DNA of 12,238 nt from Chloroflexota bacterium (GTDB lineage: Bacteria; Chloroflexota; Anaerolineae; Anaerolineales; UBA11579), in assembly GCA_003250455.1 (NCBI GenBank), contig QKGK01000489.1:1-12238 (forward strand), given 5' to 3'. Under the pieces are notes generated by a model that saw only the letters and a program-made list of their open reading frames with translations, made no database searches and had not been told where the DNA came from. The position numbers were made by a program, and so were the translations under genes. Position 1 is the stretch's first letter, and the number at the start of each line of letters is the position of its first letter. Positions 1-5,004 of the stretch are shown here, one piece after another.

Positions 1-110
1 ATCAAATCAAATTATATATTTTAATTTGATATTTGTCAAATTAAAATAATAAATAACAATTGAATAAACGTATTTCATCCATTCTTCATCCCTAAAGGAA
101 TGTAACAATT
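1..110. promoter_or_regulatory. A/T-rich upstream region with overlapping inverted repeats
   Basis: This leader is almost entirely A/T, unlike the G/C-richer DNA that follows. ATCAAATT at 6-13 and AATTTGAT at 23-30 form a perfect 8-bp inverted repeat with a 9-nt spacer. The second arm can pair again with TCAAATT at 36-42 (7 bp, 6-nt spacer), so three alternating half-sites lie in 37 bp. A TTGATA at 26-31 could be a -35 box inside this array, but I see no convincing -10 at the right distance. The arrangement would suit a regulator-binding site for the sigma operon starting near 117. That role is inference; chance palindromes are common in A/T-rich DNA. Confidence 0.4.
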
Positions 111-126
111 TTGCCAATGAACCGTC
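101..126 (+). promoter_or_regulatory. Candidate ECF-type promoter TGTAAC-N16-CGTC
   Basis: TGTAAC at 101-106 is followed after 16 nt by CGTC at 123-126. An AAC-containing -35 and a CGT-containing -10 separated by 16-17 nt is the usual ECF sigma promoter pattern, and ECF genes are often autoregulated. The -10 box lies inside the apparent coding start (TTG 111 or ATG 117). If the promoter is real, its transcripts would begin near 132 and would need a later start such as GTG 147. It could be a chance match. Confidence 0.4.
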
Positions 127-719
127 CTATACGTAAAAAATATACTGTGAAAACGCACCAACAAGAACTACCCGATCAGATTTTGATCGACAGAGCCACT
201 TATGGCGATCAGGAGGCTTTCGGAGACCTTTACGAACGCTATCTTGAACCGATCTACCGCTATGTGTATTACCGCGTATCCACGCCGGAAGAGGCTGAAG
301 ATCTGACCGAAACGATTTTTTTGCGTGCCTGGGAAACATTGGTCATGAAAAAAAACACCAAAATAGACAATTTCAAGGCCTGGATCTACCGGATAGCCCA
401 TAACCTGACGGTGGACTACCACCGTAAGAAGAGACCCATCCAGCTAGATGCCAGCCAACTGGAAGTGTCTGCCCCCGAACCTACCCTATCGAACCCCGAA
501 TTTGTGGTTCAGGACAAACTTTCTGCGCAATCTTTGAACAAGGCTATCGAAAAACTGGAAGAATCCTTCCAGAATGTCATCATCCTAAGATTTTTCAACA
601 AGCTCAGTCACGCAGAAACCGCTGAAGTTCTGGGAATGAAAGAGGGTAATGTGCGGGTCATCCAATACCGGGCGCTTAAGAAACTGCAAACCATACTGAC
701 TGAGGAAAACTATGAATGA
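117..719 (+). CDS. ECF-family RNA polymerase sigma factor (first of three)
   Basis: This alternative sigma factor of about 200 aa would direct RNA polymerase to a small regulon in response to an envelope or extracellular signal. Counting from TTG 111, region 2 covers about residues 35-107, with the helix around EAEDLTETIFLRAWE and the WIYRIAHNLTVDYHR segment. Region 4 covers about 138-192, with the helix-turn-helix AETAEVLGMKEGNVRVIQYRA. The linker is Pro/Glu-rich. The start is uncertain. ATG 117 is given; TTG 111 sits better behind AAGGA at 95-99; GTG 147 would remove an unusually long basic N-terminus. The next gene overlaps the stop by 8 bp, implying translational coupling. Its IYxYxYYR and AEDLT motifs match the sigma factor at 4184-4786, so the two are probably paralogues. 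The family call is firm; the regulon is unknown. Confidence 0.93.
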   Translation: MNRPIRKKYTVKTHQQELPDQILIDRATYGDQEAFGDLYERYLEPIYRYVYYRVSTPEEAEDLTETIFLRAWETLVMKKNTKIDNFKAWIYRIAHNLTVDYHRKKRPIQLDASQLEVSAPEPTLSNPEFVVQDKLSAQSLNKAIEKLEESFQNVIILRFFNKLSHAETAEVLGMKEGNVRVIQYRALKKLQTILTEENYE

Positions 720-1797
720 CAAAGACCTCTCTTTGGAACTGGCCCAATGCCTGGAATGGATGGAAAAGACCGGCCGTGGCCCCGATGCCGCCGCCAAACG
801 CTTCCCCCACCATTACCAGGAACTGATCCGGCTCCTGCAAACCGTGGAACAACTGGACGCGGCAGAAAAACCTGCCCCCAGCCAGGAATTTATGTCTGTG
901 GCCCGCACCCGCCTGACCAACCGGATCAATGCTGAATCCGCGGCTGTCCAACAGGGCAATGTAACGAAAGCACAACCGATCCGTCCTATATGGCAAAGCA
1001 ACAAAACGGGGAAGCTAGCAGCTTCTCGACAATCACAAAGGAGATTTGCCATGAACTGGATCCTAATCATAGGAATGATCGCTTCGGTACTTGCCGGTGG
1101 CGGTGGAGTAGCCTATGCTTCGACAGAAGCGCTCCCCGGAGACGGCCTGTACCCAGTGAAAACAATGCTGCAAGATATGGAAATGGTCTTCGCCAACGAC
1201 GAGCAAGATGCTGAACTGCTGATGACTCGATTGCTGACCAATATCCAAGAAATGCAGCAGCTAGCCGAACAGGAACGCTACGGAGACATCCTCATCGGCC
1301 TGGATGAATACCAATCCAACCTGGAAGCAATGAACCAGGTACGGGCACGGGTGGGCTACGACGATGCTGGATCTGAGACCAGCCTCAACACCCGCCTGCA
1401 GCAGCAGCTTCAAGACTGCACGCAACTGCTGGAGCAGCTGCAAACCAGACTGCAAACTCAGCTGCAAACGCAGGACCAACTGCAGACACAGGACAAGCTG
1501 CAAACAAGACTGCAGGAAGCTATCCAGCTGACGGATACGGGCAACACCTACGGGCCAAACGAAGACCCCGGTCAGCCGGAAGAACCCGGCGAACCCAATG
1601 GTGCCGGCCCCGGTGAACCGCAGGGAACGCAAAGCCAGGAACAGAATCAGGAAGAGATCGGCAACCCGGACAACGGATGCCAGGGTGATAACTGCAACGT
1701 CGAAAAGACACCTGGTCCCCCGGAAGAAAAACCCGGCAACGGTTCCGGCAGTGGATCTGGCGGGGACAGCGGCAGCGGTGGGGGCGGCAAGCCATAA
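712..1797 (+). CDS. Membrane DUF5667 protein, probable anti-sigma factor
   Basis: This 361-aa protein is translationally coupled to the upstream sigma gene: ATG 712 overlaps its stop. Residues 1-70 are a soluble helical region (LAQCLEWM..., then PAPSQEFMSVARTRL at 54-68) typical of the cytoplasmic head of such sigma partners. A single membrane span lies at about 114-136. Outside it, the segment beginning STEALPGDGLYPVK (138-151) and running to about 235 matches the DUF5667 pattern. Residues 230-270 are a Gln-rich LQT repeat, likely coiled coil. Residues 280-345 are rich in Pro, Gly and Glu, and the last 20 are mostly Gly and Ser. Two cysteines, C323 and C328, could form a disulfide. The likely role is to hold the sigma factor at the membrane while its outer domain senses something. 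The family assignment is good; anti-sigma function is inferred from gene order and layout. Confidence 0.83.
   Translation: MNDKDLSLELAQCLEWMEKTGRGPDAAAKRFPHHYQELIRLLQTVEQLDAAEKPAPSQEFMSVARTRLTNRINAESAAVQQGNVTKAQPIRPIWQSNKTGKLAASRQSQRRFAMNWILIIGMIASVLAGGGGVAYASTEALPGDGLYPVKTMLQDMEMVFANDEQDAELLMTRLLTNIQEMQQLAEQERYGDILIGLDEYQSNLEAMNQVRARVGYDDAGSETSLNTRLQQQLQDCTQLLEQLQTRLQTQLQTQDQLQTQDKLQTRLQEAIQLTDTGNTYGPNEDPGQPEEPGEPNGAGPGEPQGTQSQEQNQEEIGNPDNGCQGDNCNVEKTPGPPEEKPGNGSGSGSGGDSGSGGGGKP
1438..1517 (+). repeat. Short in-frame repeat encoding LQT units
   Basis: CTGCAAAC occurs at 1438, 1450, 1462 and 1498, with the variant CTGCAGAC at 1480. All spacings are multiples of 6 bp, so the frame is kept and Leu-Gln-Thr recurs in the protein. 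The block probably grew by slippage or unequal exchange and could vary in length between strains. It encodes a Gln-rich, probably coiled-coil, part of the extracytoplasmic region. Confidence 0.7.
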
Positions 1798-1821
1798 TCC
1801 AAACTCAATAAACATCTGGGA

Positions 1822-1840
1822 GTCGAAATCCTCGTTCGAC
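1822..1840 (+). other. Short hairpin just upstream of the operon terminator
   Basis: GTCGAA at 1822-1827 pairs with TTCGAC at 1835-1840 around a 7-nt loop. It lies 24 bp after the DUF5667 stop codon and 3 bp before the larger terminator hairpin. It may help protect the mRNA 3' end or be incidental. Confidence 0.35.
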
Positions 1841-1843
1841 GAA

Positions 1844-1880
1844 AGAAAATACCGGGGCCATACACCCGGTATTTTCTGTT
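1844..1880 (+). terminator. Rho-independent terminator of the sigma/DUF5667 operon
   Basis: AGAAAATACCGGG at 1844-1856 pairs perfectly over 13 bp with CCCGGTATTTTCT at 1865-1877, around an 8-nt loop. The 3' arm contains TTTT and is followed by GTTT. It lies 47 bp after the stop codon of the DUF5667 gene. The A-rich 5' arm would give a U-rich 3' end in the other direction too, so it may work both ways. Confidence 0.8.
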
Positions 1881-1940
1881 TAAGAGGGGGTAAGCCAACC
1901 CTATTGTGAACTATTCTGTGATGTTCTCCCCCTCGTTTGT

Positions 1941-2012
1941 GAATTCCCGCCTGCGCGGGAATGACCGTCCATTTTACCTCGCGTCATTCCCGAATGCCTT
2001 TATCGGGAATCC
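1941..2012. repeat. Paired-hairpin intergenic repeat (REP-like), copy 1
   Basis: The left hairpin is ATTCCCGC-CTGC-GCGGGAAT at 1943-1962. The right hairpin has arms ATTCCCGA (1986-1993) and TCGGGAAT (2003-2010). GGGAATGAC closing the left half and GTCATTCCC opening the right half make the whole unit an inverted pair. A copy of the same design lies at 8486-8559: the left 25 bp differ at one position, and the right halves are both 30 bp long. Such ATTCCCGC/GCGGGAAT elements occur in many bacterial genomes and resemble REP/BIME sequences moved by RAYT transposases. No transposase is present in this window. The rest of the 545-bp gap 1798-2342 holds the terminator, this element and the five-hairpin block at 2141-2280; I see no gene in it. 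Confidence 0.8.
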
Positions 2013-2140
2013 CCCCCGCTAAAGAAAAAACATGACGCATCTCGAATCTCATAATTGGTGAAAAGGTTCATAGAAACATCTTTCGAACGTCTTAATTCCT
2101 CAAATAGTCCCTCAATATACTTGATCTTATGTGGCATATG

Positions 2141-2280
2141 GTTGCGGGCGGTTGAAACCGCCGCAACAAGAAACACAAAGTCCGCCCGTAGGCGGACTTC
2201 CCTCTCCGGTTTTCAACCTGCGGAGGCAGGTTTCGTTAAATTGAGCTTTGCTCAATCGGTAGCGGCGACTTCAGTCGCCG
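2141..2280. repeat. Cluster of five adjacent hairpins, probable mobile repeat
   Basis: Five hairpins follow each other in 140 bp. (A) 2141-2167: GTTGCGG/GCGGT against ACCGCCGCAAC, with one bulged G. (B) 2178-2199: AAGTCCGCC/GGCGGACTT, loop CGTA. (C) 2215-2232: AACCTGC/GCAGGTT, loop GGAG. (D) 2240-2256: ATTGAGC/GCTCAAT, loop TTT. (E) 2263-2280: CGGCGACT/AGTCGCCG, loop TC. Hairpin C can also rearrange into GGTT-TTC-AACC (2208-2218). No open reading frame with credible content crosses the block. From memory, palindromes of this kind are seen as dispersed repeats in several phyla; a RAYT- or MITE-like origin is inference. It lies between the terminator region and the 3' end of degV. Confidence 0.7.
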
Positions 2281-2342
2281 GTATAATCCTAAAGATAAAA
2301 TTAGGGATACGTCATGTTTCAGAATCTTTTAATTCTTCAACC

Positions 2343-3215
2343 TTAGCCCGGCAGGCCGTCAAAAATTTCCTGGGGGGCAAAAGCCACCCCCACCATGCTC
2401 GGACCCGTGTGCGCGCCCAACACCAGCGACATGGTGCCCAGCGGCAGCCACGTGACCTTGAAAACCTTGTCGACCATATCCCGCAGGGCTTCAGCGCCTT
2501 CCTGATTGAAGGAATGTAGCACCTGCACGCGCAGCTCTTTGCCGACCGGATGAAAATTCTTCATCTGTTTTACCAGGCCTTCCAGCGCCCGGTTGAAGGT
2601 GCGTTCCTGGCCCATCTGCACATAGGTGCCATTCACCTTTTCCACCCCGATGATCGGCTTTATGTTCAGTAATGAAGCGATCAACCCCTTCATATGGCTG
2701 ATGCGCCCGCCATTGATCAGGTACTTCAGCTCTTTGAGCGTATAAATGCTCTCAGAGCCATCGCGAATGGTTTCCATCAAGCTAATGATCTTCTCTTTAG
2801 GCCATCCAGCTTTTACCGCCCGGGAAGCTGCCTCCACCATCCAACCAACAGCTGCCGACAATGTCTTGGCGTCAAAATGAGTGACCTTCACCTCAGGGAC
2901 CATCTGTGCTCCAGCCACAGCGGAATTATAGGTACCGGAAAGACCGGAAGATATATGGATCGAAAGGACTTCTTCGCCATCTTTTCCCAGTTCGCGGTAC
3001 GCATTGGCAAAATCTCCTGCAGGAGGCAGGGAAGTTACCGGCAGTCCCTTTGTATTTTCCAGCAAACGATAAAATTCCTGCGGCGTAATATCGATATCTT
3101 CCCGGTATGTTTTCCCATCCAGGGTAACCCTCAAAGGGAGGACCGTTACATCCAATTTGTCCAGCACTTCTTGCGGAAACATCAGGTCGGCCCCAGAGTC
3201 GGTCACAATTTTCAT
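2343..3215 (-). CDS. DegV family protein (fatty-acid-binding)
   Basis: This 290-aa protein has the usual DegV-family length and motifs. TDSGAD at 5-10, TSLPPAGDF at 61-69, SSGLSGTYNSA at 89-99, LKYLINGGRI at 163-172 and GAHTGPSMVGV at 267-277 are all present. Members bind a single long-chain fatty acid; in Firmicutes, related FakB proteins present fatty acids to the kinase FakA. No fakA-like gene is in this window, so its use here is open. ATG 3213-3215 has AAAGGA at 3225-3230 as ribosome binding site (9-nt spacing). A promoter candidate lies at 3279-3308. It is monocistronic here and diverges from the 119-aa gene. I see no clear terminator after its stop, only the hairpin cluster about 60 bp downstream. 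The family call is secure; the ligand is not known. Confidence 0.95.
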   Translation of the reverse strand: MKIVTDSGADLMFPQEVLDKLDVTVLPLRVTLDGKTYREDIDITPQEFYRLLENTKGLPVTSLPPAGDFANAYRELGKDGEEVLSIHISSGLSGTYNSAVAGAQMVPEVKVTHFDAKTLSAAVGWMVEAASRAVKAGWPKEKIISLMETIRDGSESIYTLKELKYLINGGRISHMKGLIASLLNIKPIIGVEKVNGTYVQMGQERTFNRALEGLVKQMKNFHPVGKELRVQVLHSFNQEGAEALRDMVDKVFKVTWLPLGTMSLVLGAHTGPSMVGVAFAPQEIFDGLPG

Positions 3216-3278
3216 TTTTGGAATTCCTTTTCATGTAGGATAGAGAAAGCAAGTTTTGCTGCCTATTTTCAATATTCA

Positions 3279-3308
3279 ATCATACACGCAGAGGCATAAA
3301 TTTGTAAA
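3279..3308 (-). promoter_or_regulatory. Candidate housekeeping promoter for degV
   Basis: On the minus strand TTTACA (3303-3308) is followed after 18 nt by TATGAT (3279-3284); each box matches the consensus at five of six positions. Transcription would start near 3272, leaving a leader of about 57 nt before ATG 3215. Confidence 0.5.
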
Positions 3309-3326
3309 GAGCCCAGCAAAGGGAAG

Positions 3327-3367
3327 GTGACATTTGTAACCCCGCAAGTGACAAATCTCGGTATAAT
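3327..3367 (+). promoter_or_regulatory. Candidate promoter with paired GTGACA sites for the 119-aa gene
   Basis: A perfect TATAAT -10 box lies at 3362-3367, followed by G, about 46 bp before ATG 3413. No good -35 lies 16-18 bp upstream, so an activator may be needed. GTGACA occurs at 3327-3332 and 3348-3353, exactly 21 bp (two helical turns) apart. ATTTGT at 3332-3337 and ACAAAT at 3351-3356 also form an inverted repeat. The -10 call is fair; the operator role is inference. Confidence 0.42.
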
Positions 3368-3412
3368 GCGGGGAGAATTGATTAAAAATACCCACACCAA
3401 CGCGAGAATCTT

Positions 3413-3772
3413 ATGGCAAACCAGCAAGTCATCCAAAAAATCTCACACGAACTCACCCAGGCCGCGCTGTCCCAGGCAGGCGGCAATGACGGACGCGCCA
3501 GGGTGGGTGCCCGCCGGGCCGCCGGGTGGGCGATAGAAGCCTATCTGCACGACCGGGGAGAACACGCCCCAACCACCAATGCGCTGAAAAATATCCAGTA
3601 TTTTGCCACCCTGCCGGGTCATAGCGAGAGAGTTTACCAGGTGCTGCACCACCTGACAGTAAAAATGGAAAAAGACAGCGAAGATTCAGATGCCTATTAC
3701 CCCGTGGAAGATGTAGACCTGGTTGCCGAGGCCCAATGGCTGGCAGAAGAATTGCTCCAAACGAATTTCTGA
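3413..3772 (+). CDS. Hypothetical protein, 119 aa, monocistronic
   Basis: I do not recognise this protein. It appears soluble and largely helical, with no signal peptide and no membrane span. The N-terminal half is basic (VIQKISHELTQAAL, then GGNDGRARVGARRAAGW around residues 23-39). The C-terminal third is acidic (KDSEDSDAYYPVEDVDLVAEAQWLAEELL, about 84-115). Coding is supported by its self-contained unit: a TATAAT upstream, a clear terminator 26 bp after the stop, and no competing frame of better quality. The start ATG 3413 has no strong Shine-Dalgarno (only GAGA nearby), so translation may be weak or the start may be off. It diverges from degV. The charge split could suit a small regulatory or binding protein, but no function is claimed. 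Confidence 0.75.
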   Translation: MANQQVIQKISHELTQAALSQAGGNDGRARVGARRAAGWAIEAYLHDRGEHAPTTNALKNIQYFATLPGHSERVYQVLHHLTVKMEKDSEDSDAYYPVEDVDLVAEAQWLAEELLQTNF

Positions 3773-3797
3773 TTCCCCCATCACTGATTTAACGCAG

Positions 3798-3828
3798 AGA
3801 GGCCTACCCTAAAAGCAGGCCTCTTTTC
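3798..3828 (+). terminator. Rho-independent terminator after the 119-aa gene
   Basis: AGAGGCCT at 3798-3805 pairs with AGGCCTCT at 3817-3824 (8 bp, 11-nt loop), followed by TTTTC. It lies 26 bp after the stop codon. It may also stop minus-strand transcription from the 103-aa gene, but no U-run follows in that direction. Confidence 0.8.
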
Positions 3829-3852
3829 TATATTCATTTGGTGACCGGGAAA

Positions 3853-4164
3853 TTACAGCGATGCAGCTTCTTCGATCACTTTTTGTTTGTCCGCCTGGAC
3901 CTTTCCCAGAATAGCGATCACAATCCGGATGCCCCCCAGCACCATCGCAAAGAAGCTCACCACCCCGCCAGCCACCAAAAAGCCTTTGCGCCAGGCTGGA
4001 GATTTTTGCTCTTCGGGCTCTCCAACCAATTCGGCGCGCAGGCTCTTGATGAACTCAGGCCGAGGCTCCACTGGGTGAAGCGCTTTGCTGAGATGGGCCT
4101 CCATCCTCTGCAGGTCCTTCTCGATTGTGATCTTCTGGCTTTTCCAGGGCCATTCAATCCTCAT
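3853..4164 (-). CDS. Small single-span membrane protein, probable anti-sigma partner
   Basis: This 103-aa protein is encoded 19 bp after the stop of the ECF sigma gene on the same strand, so the two are almost certainly co-transcribed. Residues 1-60 are charged and probably cytoplasmic, including EKDLQRMEAHLSKALHPV and the motif PVEPRPEFIKSLRAEL at 31-46. One hydrophobic stretch lies at about 61-87 (GFLVAGGVVSFFAMVLGGIRIVIAI), with a short charged C-terminus. The Pro-rich F-x-x-x-L-R motif resembles one in the partner proteins of the other two sigma factors here. There is no zinc-binding H-x3-C-x2-C motif, so it is not a classical ZAS anti-sigma factor. The start ATG 4164 has AAAGGTAGG a few bases upstream. 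Anti-sigma activity is inferred from position and layout only. Confidence 0.72.
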   Translation of the reverse strand: MRIEWPWKSQKITIEKDLQRMEAHLSKALHPVEPRPEFIKSLRAELVGEPEEQKSPAWRKGFLVAGGVVSFFAMVLGGIRIVIAILGKVQADKQKVIEEAASL

Positions 4165-4183
4165 GGTTTACCTACCTTTCAGC

Positions 4184-4786
4184 TTAATTGAAACTGTCTT
4201 CGTACCACCCATTGCTTTGAAGTAATGGATGGCTGGGATCAAGTTTGTTTGCTTCTTCCCGCAAAGACATCAGTGTGCGATGATAAAGGCTTTTGATCGC
4301 GCCCTCGGTCCTGCCCATGATCTCCCCAATTTCAGCATTGGAAAGATGATCGACAAATTTGAGGATCAGCAGCTGCTGCCGGTCTTCCGGCAAACGAGCC
4401 ACCATCTCCAGGAGCAGGTCTTCTTCCTCGGAACGGACCACTGCAGATTCGGGTTGGTCTTGCTGACCCGGTATATGGTAGGTTTCATCCAGTTCCACAA
4501 TCTGACGGCGGCTGTTGTCCCGGTGCCAGTTTGCTACCAGGTTATGCGCTATCCGGTACAACCATGCAGAGAAGGGCACTCCCCGATCCTCATAATGCGG
4601 GATGTGTTTGATCGCCCTGGTGAAGACCCGGGAGGTCAAATCCTCAGCATCATGCTGATTGCCTGTGCGGTAATATATGTAGTTGTAAATGCGGCTTACA
4701 TAGCGGTCATAAAGAACGCCTAAAGCCTCCGTATCCCCTTGCGCAGCTCTGGCGAGTGCGTCTTCGTCTGAAATATTCAGCACCAT
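4184..4786 (-). CDS. ECF-family RNA polymerase sigma factor (second of three)
   Basis: This 200-aa protein is an ECF sigma factor. Region 2 spans about residues 22-92 (LYDRYVSRIYNYIYYR, AEDLTSRVFTRAIK, FSAWLYRIAHNLVANWHRD). Region 4 spans about 122-178 (LPEDRQQLLILKFVDHLSNAEIGEIMGRTEGAIKSLYHRTL), containing the helix-turn-helix. A short C-terminal tail (about 180-200) follows. It resembles the sigma factor at 117-719 in several blocks and differs from the one at 6624-7217. ATG 4786 has GAAGG at 4793-4797 (6-nt spacing). A leader of about 200 bp with repeats precedes it. Its downstream partner is the 103-aa membrane protein. The regulon is unknown. Confidence 0.94.
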   Translation of the reverse strand: MVLNISDEDALARAAQGDTEALGVLYDRYVSRIYNYIYYRTGNQHDAEDLTSRVFTRAIKHIPHYEDRGVPFSAWLYRIAHNLVANWHRDNSRRQIVELDETYHIPGQQDQPESAVVRSEEEDLLLEMVARLPEDRQQLLILKFVDHLSNAEIGEIMGRTEGAIKSLYHRTLMSLREEANKLDPSHPLLQSNGWYEDSFN

Positions 4787-4830
4787 ACGCCACCTTCACT
4801 GGTAGGGTCTCTAACGATTTTCACCATTAA

Positions 4831-4912
4831 TAACCCTACAAGTTCACATTGGTTACAGTCATTTCCATGATATTTTCATGAGTTTTCTGTGAGAATCACG
4901 TTTGATTCTTAC
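4831..4912 (-). promoter_or_regulatory. Repeat-rich control region upstream of the second sigma gene
   Basis: Read on the minus strand, an imperfect inverted repeat comes first (4889-4912, 9-bp arms with one mismatch, core AGAATC/GATTCT). Two adjacent 11-bp direct repeats follow, TCATGAAAATA (4871-4881) and TCATGGAAATG (4860-4870), matching at 9 of 11 positions. TGTAACC follows at 4851-4857, like an ECF -35 box, with TAGGGTTATTAA about 13 nt further on. I see no CGTC-type -10 at 16 nt, so the promoter call is weak. The rest of 4787-5004 shows nothing more and no clear terminator for the bactofilin-like gene. Confidence 0.35.
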
Positions 4913-5004
4913 TATTATGAGTATAACACGAACCGTGTGGGCGTATCTATCCCCAAAAATGCCTGAGGGAGGGTAATTTTTGTTAATGTGCTGAAATTTA
5001 CGGG

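Noticed and set aside
1261..1815. Long open frame on the minus strand opposite the DUF5667 gene (184 codons)
   Set aside because: It is antisense to a well-supported gene, its translation is Leu/Arg-rich low-complexity, and the open frame follows from the codon pattern of the Gln/Gly/Pro-rich region.
1930..2290. CRISPR array
   Set aside because: The palindromes are of different sequence, not equal repeats with regular spacers, and no cas gene is present.
2055..2519. Open frame on the plus strand across the hairpin cluster and the 3' end of degV
   Set aside because: It runs through palindromic repeats and then antisense to degV, with no ribosome binding site or recognisable domain.
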